DNA of 64,000 bases from Rebecca billardiae RCC1528. Taxonomy: Eukaryota; Haptophyta. The translations under genes were made by a program, and so were the position numbers. Positions 12,872-22,797 of the stretch are shown here, in pieces. The stretch spans positions 1,984,001-2,048,000 of the forward strand of contig OZ251226.1 of NCBI GenBank assembly GCA_965240325.2, in the 5' to 3' direction. Every line of letters begins with the position of its first letter. The first letter of the stretch is position 1. The notes below the pieces were generated by a model. The model saw nothing but the letters and a program-made list of their open reading frames with translations, did no database searches and was not told where the DNA came from.

Positions 12872-15334
12872 ACGGCCCGGGCGCAGCCGCCGCCGCCGCG
12901 GCGGCGGCGGCCGCGGCGATGGCCGGCGGCGCCGAGCCCTCCCCCTCGCCCACTCCGCGACGGCGGTGCGCGTCCGGCGGCGCGGACGGCGGCGCGGCGG
13001 CTGCGCATGTCTCAACCGGTGCCAGTGCCGCCGTGCCGTACGCCGCGGGCGGCGCGGGGCTGCCGGTGCGCGCGTTGCACGAGGTGTCCTTCACGCTCAC
13101 GCCCACCGCGCCCGGGCTGCACACCGTCGCCATCACCGTCCTGGACATCCACGCGCCCGCCGAGACATTCCGAGTGCACGTGCAGCTCGTCGTCGAGTGC
13201 GGGCTGCTCGCGCTCACGCGCCCGCCGCGCGAGTTCGCGCCGCCGCCGGCGCTCGCCGCGCTCGGCGCCGCCGAGTCGGACGAGGAGGCGCGCGCGGACG
13301 GCGAGCCGGACTCGGCGGACGAGGCGGCGGACGCGGACGCGGCGGAGGGCGCGGGCGCGGGCTGGGCGGCGCTCGATGCGCGCGCGCGCGCGATCGCGCG
13401 CCGCAGCCGCTCCGTGCCGCAGAGCCTACGAGCCGCGCCGCCGAGCCGCGCGGTCGCGCCGCCGGCCGGCGCGGCGCTGCAGCCGCTGCCGCGGCTGCGC
13501 TTCGGCGCGCTCGCGTGCGCGCCCACGAGCGGCGCGGGCGCGTGGCGCGAGCTGGGCGCCTCGGGCGGCGGCGCCGACGAGTCGTCGCGCGGGCGCTCGC
13601 GCGCCGCGCCGCCCACGCCGTTGGCCGGCGGCAGCATCTCTTTTGCGCTCGCCGCCGCGCACGCGGATGCGGCCGCGGACGCGAGCGCCGCGCCCGGCGC
13701 GGCGGGCGCGGCGGACGCGGCGGCGGCGGCCGCGGCCGTGGCAGTCGAGGAGCCGCCCGCGCCGCTCGCGGCGCCGCCTGCGCTCGACGCGCATCTCATC
13801 GTCGCTCGGATCGCGCTGGCTGAGCTGGGCGGCGCGCGCGAGGCCGGCGGGGACGAGGCCGGCGCGCGCGCGCTGCTGCCGCGCGCCATTGAGCCCGCCG
13901 CCTCGCTCGACGTGGACGCGGTGCTCAGCGCGACGCCCCTGACGCTCGAGCGCGCGCGCGCGATGCTCGCCGCGCGGCGCGCGCGGCGCGCCGCGGCCGA
14001 CGACGAGGACGCCGCAGCGTTGGCGTCGGCGCCGCCCGGCGGCGGTGGAGCGAGCGCGCGAGAGGTGGCGCCGCCTGCGCACTCGATGCGCGCGTGCGGC
14101 GAGCCGCTCGCGCTGCGCGGCGCGCCCGCCCACGTCTGGCTCTACCTGGCGCTGCGCTCGCTGCCGGCCGACGTGTGCGCGCCAAGCCCCCTCTTTGCGC
14201 CGGGCAGCGCGCGCGCTCTGCTCGGCGGGCGGCGCGCACCTCTGTGTGGTCTGCTGTGCCTGCGCGAGGCGCGCGCGCCGCCCGCGCCGCCCGGCGCCGC
14301 GCTCCTCTCCGCGTGGCTCGTCGGCTTCGCGTGCGTGCCGCGCGTCGTCGCCGAGCCCGCCGAGCTCCTCCTCGGCGCGCGCGCTCGCACGTCCGAAGTC
14401 GCGCTCCCGCCGATCCGGCTCGTGAACCAATCGGACCTGGGCGCGCGTCTGTGCGTGCGCGCGCGCGACCTGCCGCCGAGCGTGCGCGCGCGATTCCAGC
14501 TGAACGGCGGCGCCGCGCTCGGCGGCGGCGGCGCGGAGGACGAGGCGGTGGTGCTCAGCGCGGAGGTGGGCGCGCGCCAGTCCGTCGTCCTCGGCATGCG
14601 CGCGCTCCGCTTCTGCGCCGACTGGGCGGACGCGGCAGCGGCGGCGTGCGGCGTTGCGGAGGAGGCGGCGCGGATGGCGGGGCTCGCGCCCGCGCACACA
14701 CTCGCCGCCGCCGCCGCCGCCGCCACGCCGACCTCCGCCGCCGCCGAGCCGCCATTCGCGCCGCCGTCAGGCGGCGGCGGCGGCGGCGGCGGCGGCATGC
14801 CGGGCGGCGGCGGCAGTAGCGGCCTGCTCGATGGTTCGGGCGTGCGCGCGCCGCGCGCTCGAGAGTGGGAGCTTGTGCTTAGCCACACGGCCGACCCGAG
14901 GCTGTCGCTTCTTCTGCCGCTCCGCGCGTCCACCTTTGAGCCCGCGCTCGCGTTCCGCGGCGTGCTGCTGGCGCCTCCGGGCGTGGATCTCGAGCTGTGC
15001 GCGCCGCGGCTGAGCGCGCGCCGGCTGCTTCGCGCGGGGAGCACGCTGGCGCGCGCCGGCGAGGAGGGCGATGAGTCTGAGCCGCGCCGCCGCAGTTCGT
15101 ACGCGGCGGCGGTCGGCGGCTTCGGCGGGCGCGTCGGCGCGGCGAGCGCCGCCGAGGCGCAGCTGGGCGGCGGCGGCGGTGGCGGCGGCGGCGGCGAGGC
15201 GGCGGGGATGCCGGAGTTGCCTGCGCTGCGCGTACACGCGTTCACCGCGCGGCGCGCGGGCATGGCGGTGGGCGTCCCTCCGGTCACGGTGCCGGCGGCG
15301 CGTCATCACAAGTCGGCGCCGGCGGCGGGCGCGA

Positions 15335-15373
<39 letters not shown>

Positions 15374-18093
15374 GGAGCGGCGGCGCGGCTGGCGGCGGCG
15401 CGGCCGGCGGCGCGGGCGCGTCCGCCGCGGCGTGCGGCTCGGGAGGCGCCGGGCCCAGCGGCTCCGCCCTCTCCTCCGCCGTGTGCGACGGCGTGCTGCA
15501 CATCACAAACCAGTCTGAGGGCCTGCAGATGCTCGAGTTCACCCTCCACCCGCTCCGAGCGCGCAGGGCGGTCAGCGGCGCGCTCGCCGCGCTCAGCGAG
15601 GCGTCAGCCGCGGGCGGCGGCGCGCGCGCGGGCGCGGGCGCGGACGGCGGCGGCGCGCTCGCCGAAGCGTCGTCGGACAACCCGACCGAGTCGGAGGTCG
15701 AGCCGGATGACGGCCCGCCCGCCGACGGCGTGGAGGGCGCGCGCGCCGGCGCGGCGGGCAGCCGCGCGCGCGCCGGCCGAGCGCGCGCGCGCGCGGCCGT
15801 GCAGTCGATGCTGTGTGGCGCGCCCGTCGCCGAGGCAATCTCGCTCGATCTCGTGCGCTGGTCGAAGGGGCGCGCGGCGAAGGGGTTCGCGCCGCTCGCC
15901 ACGACCGCGCCCGCGTCCTCCGCCGCGTCCGCCGCCTCGCCCCTCCCCACATCCACCTCTCTCGCGCCGGGCGAAGTTCTTGAGGTCGCGGTACGCGCGC
16001 AGGCGCTGCCGAGCGCGCGCGCGCGCCGCGTGGGCGGGCTCGCCGAGCGCACGCTGCGGCTGGGCGCGCTCGAGGTGCGCGCGCACGGCGCGTCGCGCGT
16101 CGCGCGCGGCGCGGACGGCGCGGAGGCCGCCGGCGCGGACGGCGGGCTCGGCGGCGAGTCGGTCGAAGTGTTCGCCCTGCTCGGCTCAGTGCGCCGCGTC
16201 TCGCCGCTGAAGGTGTCGCCCACGCACATGCACTTTGGCGCCGGCTCGTCCGCGGCGAAGGGCGGCGGCGGCGCGCTGCAGGGCCGCGCGCAGACGCACA
16301 CGCTCTGGGTGAGCAACGACGCGCTCCAGGCCGAGCTGCGCTTCCGCGTGTACGTGCACGTCCCCGGGTGCGGCTGGCAACCTGCGCGCGCGGCCGAGGC
16401 CGAGCCAGGCGGCGCCGCGGCGCCCGTCACCGCCGAGCCGCACGCTGCCACCGTCAAGCCGGGCGAGCGGCTGGCAGTGACGGTCTCGTTCGACCAGCAG
16501 CTCGCGCTCGCGGCGGGCGCGCACGCCGGCGGCACGGTCACGCTGCGCGTCGTCGACTGCGACGACGAGGAGGAGGAGGGGGCGGAGGCGGAGGCGCGCG
16601 CGCGCGAGCCGCGAGCTGAGGCTTCGGGCGGCGGCGCGCTCGACGCGCTGGCGGCCGCGCCCGCGCCGGGCGCGGACGCGGACGCCGCCCCTGGCGAGCT
16701 CGTGACTCTTCACATCGCCGCGCCCGTGCCGGCCGCGCCCACCGCCGCGGCGGGCGCCGAGGCCTCGGCCGCGGAGGCGGAGACGGCGCAGCTGGCGGGC
16801 GCGGCCGCGGCCGACCCCACGCCCGCGCTCGCGGCGGGCGGCGCGGCCGCGGCGGTCTCGGCGGCCGCGCCCGCGCCGCCCCACGCGGCGGGCGCGCGCG
16901 AGGGCGCGGGCGGCGCGGGCGTGGCGCATGCCGGCGGCGCGGCCGCGGTGGCGCACGCCGCCGAGGGCGCGGCGGGCGGCGGCGCGGCTGCGGGCATGGC
17001 CGCGGGCGCGCCCGCCCGCACGGCCTGCGCAAGCGCCGCCGCTGACTCGGACGGAGTGGGCGGCGCGACGGCGACGGCCGCCGCCGCCGCGGCGGCCGAC
17101 GCGGCCGCCGCGGCCGCCGCGGCGTGCGGCGGCGGTGCCGCCGGGTCGAAGGGCGACGCCGCTGCCACGTGCGCGCACGGCGGCGGCGGCGGCGGCGGCG
17201 GCGCGCTCGCGCCCGCCGCGTCGGCCGGCGGCCCTGCTGGCGGCAGCGCAGTCGCGACGGGCGCGGTCAAGGCCGCGGCGGACGGCAGCGCGCTGGCGCC
17301 GGCCGACGGCGGCGCGCCCACGCGGCGCGCCACGGCGGACACGGCGCCGCTCATCGCGCTGCGCGGCTGCACGCCCGTCGCGGGCAGCGCGCGGCGGTTT
17401 CAGGTAGACCTCGGCCAACAAGGCGTGGGCACGGGCGATGCTGAATGGGAGCTCGGACTGGAGCTGCAGCCGGACTCCGGGCTCGAGCGGTGCGCGGTGC
17501 GCTACTCGATCGTGCCCGCCGACGCGCTCGCGTACGAGTGGCTCAGCCTCTCGCGCTGGAGCGGCAAGCTGGAGGGCCCGCACGCGAAGCACACGATCCG
17601 GCTGCGCGCGTCGACCGCCGCGCTCGCCACCCGCACGACCTACTTGTCCGTCGTGAATCAGGAGCGGCACGCGGACCTCTCGGTGGTGCGCGTCGCGATC
17701 GAGGTGGTCGCGGACGCGCCCGCCGCGTCGCGCTGCTTCCGCGTGCGCGTGGAGGGGACGACGGGGCCGCGCGTGCCGCCGCCGCTCGGCGGCGAGCCCG
17801 CAGGCGCAGCTGGAGGCGCGGCCGCGGCGGCGGCCGCCGCCGTCGCCGCCGCCACGGCCTCGTCGGCGGGCAGCGCGGCCGCGGCGGCGGCTGCCACGGC
17901 CGCGGCCGCGGCGGCTGTCTCCGCCGGCTCTGTGGGCAGCGTGCCGCCCCTGGCAGCCTGCGCAGCCGTGGGCTCCGGCGCGGGCGGCGCGGGCGGCGGC
18001 GCGGAGGCGGGCGCGGGCGCGGGCGGCGGCGGCGGCGGTGGTGGCAGTGGCGCCGCTGGCGCGTCGGTGGGCGGCGGTGGCGGCGGCCCCGCG

Positions 18094-18125
<32 letters not shown>

Positions 18126-19188
18126 CGCCGACGGCGGCGCCTCCGCCGACGGCGCGCCCGGCTCGCGCGGCGGCGGCGCGCCGTCGGACGCGTCCGACTC
18201 GTCGCCGCTGGTCATGGACTTTGGCGACATTTATTACGAGCACCTGTACACCAATCGCTCGTTTGTGATTGAGAATCTGACCGAGATGTCCCTCGACTTT
18301 TTGGTGTCGCACTCGGCGCACACGGCGCTGCACGCGCAGCAGCAGCACGCGGCCGAGGGCGCGGTGCCGCCGCACCTCGTCGCGCACGAGCTCATGTTCT
18401 CCCTCTCCAACACGACTCTCAAGTTGTTCGACCTGATCTCGATCCCCGCGCACTCGAGCAAGCGCGTGTGGGCGCACTTCCGCCCGGCCGTGGTCGCGCG
18501 CGGCGGGCGCCGGCCGCCCTCGCCGAAGCGGCTCGGCGGCGGCGGCGGCGCGGACGAGCCCGTCCCGACCGCGTCACTGCCCACGCCCCCCGTCCCGTCG
18601 AGCGACGTCTCGATCCACGTCTTCGTCTCGTGCCGTCTGGTGCGCGACCACCGCACCGTAATCGCGATGAACGCTCGCTGCCACGCGCCGCACATGGCGG
18701 TGCCCACCGCGCACCTGCTGTTTGCGGTCGCGGGCGGCGGCGGCGGCGCGCGCGTCGGCGGCGGCGGCGGCTCGTCGACCGCGCTGCTTGCGCTCGGCGG
18801 CGGCGGCGGCGGCGGCGTTGCGTCCGCGCCGCTCGCTGCCGCCAGCGGCGCGGCGGAGGGCGAGGAGGAGGGTGGCGGGCATGACGACTCGTCCGGCAGC
18901 GGCGCCACGCCCTCGCGCCGCGGCAAGCGGGCCCTTGGTGGCCACGGCTCCGGGGGTCTGCTCGTGCGGCTCCTGGACTCGGGCGAGGCGAGCGGCGGCG
19001 GCGGCGGCATCGGCGGCGGCGTCCTCCGCGGCGGCGGCGGCGCGGCGGGCGAGCCGGGGGCGGGCGCGGACGCGCGGTGCGCGCTTGTCCCGGTACAAAA
19101 CCTGCACCCCGATCTCGACCTGGAGATCGCGATGCGGCCGACCGCGCACTTCTTCGCGATCGAGCTGGTCGACGAGGAGCGCGCGCCG

Positions 19189-19224
<36 letters not shown>

Positions 19225-20332
19225 TCGGCCGCGGCCGCCTCCACGCGCGAAGTCCGTACCCTTGTGCGCGGCGGCGGTCGGGCGCTCTTCCGAGTGTCCG
19301 CGCTCGAGCCGCGCATCCGCGACTCGCTCGCCGCGCTGCACAAGGCACGGTACTCGGTGGAGCACTTCTCCCTGTACAACGTGCGCGACCTGAACGAGCA
19401 CTGCCGCGTCTCCGTCACGCTCGCGTGCGGCCGGCCGGGCGAGTCGGTGCCGCGCGGCCTCTCGCGCAAGCTGTCCGTGCTCGGTGCGCACTCGCGCTCC
19501 GCACCGTTCGCCGAGCTCGAGGAGGAGGTGCTGCGCTTCCACATCGCGTTCCGCGAGTTCTGGCAGCGGCGGATGGGCGAGCTCGCGCACGCGCACCGCG
19601 CGTCGCTCAGCGCGGACACGGCGATGGGCCCGGCCGAGGCGGTGCTCCGCGCGCTCCCACCAGAGCTCGTCTTTGGCGACCTCCCGCGCGACCGCGAGCA
19701 CGCGGCGCTCTGGTTCTCATACAGGTACCTCACCGACGAGTTCGTGTTCTACGGCATCCAGGGCTCGGCGATGATGTCGGCGGCGCTGCAACTTGCCGTG
19801 CTGTGCTACTCGGTGCGCGCGCGGCGCCGCGCGATCGCGCCGCGCCGCGCCGCGCGCCCGCCGCGCGATGGCGCTCATGACGTGCCGCTGCGCTGCCCCG
19901 GCCCCCCGCGCCGCGCCGCTGCCGTGCTGGCTGCAGACTCTCTTCCAGCACGAGATCTTCCTCGGCCCGTATGGCCCGGGGTCGGCGTCGAGCGGCGCGG
20001 GCGCGCTCGTCCACCCCGGCGGCTCCTCACGCTCGCTCCCGCCGTCCGCCTCCGCGGCGGCGCCCGCGCTGCCGCCGCTGCCCGAGGAGCTGGCGCCGTG
20101 GGTGAAGCAGCTGTGCTACTTTCTCTCCTACTTCCCCGACAAGGAGGTGGGCGTGGGGCTGATGCACGAGCTGCAGGGGCTGCGGCACGCGCTACGGCTC
20201 AGGCTGGCCAAGGCCGCGCAGGCGTCGGCCCGCTCGCGCCCGGCCAGCGGCGCGGGCGCGCGCGAGGCGGTCGACACGACCCACTGGGCGCACAAGCCGG
20301 ACGGGGCCAACTGGGTGAGCAACCCGCAATAA
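2806..20332 (+). CDS. Giant multi-ASH/MSP-domain (HYDIN-like) protein, ~5,800 residues
   Basis: The first exon is 17,007 nt with no stop codon. A GT-AG intron, 19813-19936 (donor GTGCGC), restores the frame to a conserved C-terminus (TLFQHEIFLGPYG, then PWVKQLCYFLSYFPDKEVG). An alternative acceptor at 19948 would remove four residues. Without the splice the frame degenerates into Arg/Ala-rich sequence. At least seven segments have the ASH/Ig-like signature, a [FL]G turn opening a beta sandwich: LDFGDCYAM (~332), VHFGEVDV (~689), HINFGTRMAGDN (~1794), VDFGSCSPGE (~1906), IDLGRSARVG (~3252), MHFGAGSS (~4473) and MDFGDIYYEHLY (~5137). A short coiled coil lies at ~2006-2040. Very long Gly, Ala and Ser tracts separate the domains. 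No signal peptide or membrane span is visible. ASH/MSP repeats are typical of HYDIN and other central-apparatus or centrosomal proteins, so an axonemal scaffold role is inferred. The exact orthologue is unknown. Confidence 0.82.
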
Positions 20333-20790
20333 TAAGGCAGTCTGGGCAGTATCATCTAATACTGTAAGCTCGCGACCCCCTCTGCCTCCATAGCTGCACG
20401 AGTGAAATACAGGCGCCTCGCTGCCAGGGCCAGTGGCCCAGACCCCTGCCCAGCTACTGGGCTCGATGACAGTCCCCTCAGTCCCCTTCCCCGCGCAGGG
20501 ATCCGGATCGGCTAGTGGCTGGCCCTCTGCCCACACTGGGGCACCCTAGGGGGTGCCTCTTCTGCCGACTCGGCTCAAACTCGATGATCTTGAATTTCAA
20601 GGCCGTGCACTGCTTGTACCTGGGACCACCCCACAGTGTTGGGCTTGTATGGCAAAACCCCGCCCCCTCTGGAGGCGGGCTGTCCACAGTGGAGTGGTGT
20701 CAAGACACTACGGGTGTCTCGGTCCGAGTGGTTTGAGGTTGGGTGAGGGTGGTGGTTGGTTGGGGGCTGGCCAGGGTAGGGCTGGAGGCT

Positions 20791-20836
20791 TCGGCCGCCA
20801 GCCTGATCACCCGGAGCCCGTTATAAAGGGGAATTT
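20791..20836 (+). repeat. Dispersed 46-bp repeat, copy 1
   Basis: These 46 bases start TCGGCCGCCAGCCTGATCAC and end with a TTATAAAGGGG-type stretch. They recur identically at 33062-33107 in the same orientation, 12 kb away. Both copies lie in gene-poor DNA and are followed by A-rich sequence. The flanks diverge abruptly on both sides. Confidence 0.75.
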
Positions 20837-21092
20837 TAAAAGTAGTGGCCCGCGAAGTTCAAAGTGCTGCGCGACACCAGCGCCGGTCGGATATGACTAC
20901 AGTTTATTTGTTTTAACGTGCGTAATAGGCTCACGGTGGCAGGTTGCCGCGCCATCCTTCAGCGCAGTACTCACAGGGGCGTTCCCCGCACTGGTCATAC
21001 GCCAAATCGAACCGCGTTCCTATTGAAATTGGTTTCCTCTATTTCAAGCGGGTACATTTGATTACGGCCCCGTCGGCCCGCGCCGGTCCGGT

Positions 21093-21121
21093 AGCAATGC
21101 CCCCCCAGGGGGGGCATTGCT
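21093..21121. repeat. Perfect 29-bp palindrome with G7/C7 core
   Basis: The 14-base arm AGCAATGCCCCCCC is followed by a single A and then by its exact reverse complement. It can form a stable hairpin in single-stranded DNA or RNA. It lies 47 bp before the long AT tract. Confidence 0.8.
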
Positions 21122-21165
21122 TTCGGGAGCGTGTGGCAGGATCCCGGGAACGCCCTTGACAATGC

Positions 21166-21274
<109 letters not shown>

Positions 21275-21503
21275 CCGCGTTCCGCGGTCCTTTTCCGTAG
21301 AACGAACGTAGTTCGGGGCCCGCGGTGGCGGTGCACCCTCCGTCGCAGTCGTCTATTGACAGACCAGTTGCATGCCCGTACAACTAGACTCCAGCGGCGC
21401 GCCGCTGCGCCCCGGCGCCGGCGCCGCGGGCGCGGGCCCATTGACGCAGCCGCCGGCGCGGCGCCCGGATTGTGTACAGGTAACAGGAACAGGCGGATGC
21501 GAC

Positions 21504-21812
21504 GAGGCGTGATCGACGCATGAGCGCGACTCCACGTGCACGCCAGCAGGCCACGTGGAGCTGACAGCCAGGGAACACGGCGCGGGGCCGCGGATTCGTT
21601 CGGGCCGCTGCTGCTGACCGCGCTGTCTGTCGTCACCGCGCGCCGCGGCAGCGCCAGCCCCAGGAGTAGTCAGTAGATGATTTGCACTGGTCCGAGTAGG
21701 GTTCGACCAGCGCCTGCGCGACGGCCGACAGGCGGGCGCGAGGCGTGATCGACGCATGAGCGCAACTCTATCTACGTGCACGCCAGGCCACGCGGAGCTG
21801 ACAGCCAGAGGG
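21504..21812 (+). repeat. Pair of ~70-bp imperfect direct repeats
   Basis: The segment 21504-21573 is repeated at 21740-21812. Shared blocks include GAGGCGTGATCGACGCATGA, ACGTGCACGCCAG and GGAGCTGACAGCCAG, with small indels between them. The intervening 166 bp are unrelated. Confidence 0.75.
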
Positions 21813-22638
21813 AGCACTGTGTGTGCCGAGGTGCGAGGGCACCGGTGATCGTTATTTCGCGCGCCGCGCGTGCACTGCACGGGGTCACGGGGTGACACAC
21901 CTCGGTCAGGCTCGGCACGCGTCGCAGAGGCACGGCCAGCTCTGGGGACGTCGCGCACCACCGTCGCCCGCGCCGCAGCTCGTCCTCCTAGGTCCGCCCG
22001 TCCAGCGCTGCAGACAGACTCGCCGGCGCGGGCCGAGAGTGCCAGCAGAACAGATCGATGGATTCGGGTTGGCGCGCCTGCTCTGAAGAAGAGTTCTGGG
22101 AGACCCTGGCGGAGAGGCATGGCAAGGGGGGGCGTGTGGTGAAGTCGGAGACTCAGAGATCGATCAGTCATCCGGCATCAGTCAGTCAGGCGCCGCTGCC
22201 CCCGAGCTTGCGAGAGCCCGAACAAAGGGCGGCGGCTGAGGCGCCGGCTGACACGCGGGGCCGGCGCAGGCATCGACAGGGCGGCAGGGGCGCGCGGAGT
22301 GACTAGTGAGCGGGGCACGAACGCGACGATGTCGACGGCCGTCGGGACCCGCCGCAGACGCACGCTCCAGGCGCCACTCGGCACTCGCCACGCGCACCTG
22401 CCCATCGCCCCCTTGGACGCCGAGCTAGTCGCGGCTCGCTCGCCACCAACGCCAAAGGTTTTGAGGCCTTGCCAGCTCGGTGAGTCAGTGACTATGAAAT
22501 GGCTGGCAACGAATAGCTGCGGATGTTTTTCAGGAATAGGCTTGCGGGTAGCTTTTAGACTCTACTAACCGTCGCGAAGCCAAGTTCGTATTCATCAAGG
22601 CGGAGGCAAACTATCAAGACGAAAATAGTCTCGAAAGG

Positions 22639-22672
22639 CACAGCAACGACTTCTTTTTTAAAGCGGCCGTTA
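22639..22672 (+). repeat. 34-bp inverted repeat, left copy
   Basis: This segment starts CACAGCAACGACTTC and ends GCGGCCGTTA. It matches the reverse complement of 26140-26173 with one mismatch. The two copies face each other and bound a 3.5-kb block holding a decayed gene, as terminal inverted repeats of a DNA transposon would. No target-site duplication is seen next to either end. Confidence 0.65.
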
Positions 22673-22797
22673 GCGTGTCCAGCGGCCAGATTAATTTTCG
22701 AAAAATTACTATGCGCTGCGCGCGCGCCCCTAGGGGGCGGCGCGCGCGCGCGGCTGGTCCCCCCTGCATGCCCGCACCGTCAGCTGCCTGATTGCCG

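Noticed and set aside
19787-20367. Unspliced C-terminus of the giant protein
   Set aside because: The unspliced frame becomes Arg/Ala low-complexity. The GTGCGC...CAG intron restores a conserved-looking end.
21700-21720. tRNA T-loop-like GGTTCGACC
   Set aside because: No acceptor, D or anticodon stem can be paired around it.
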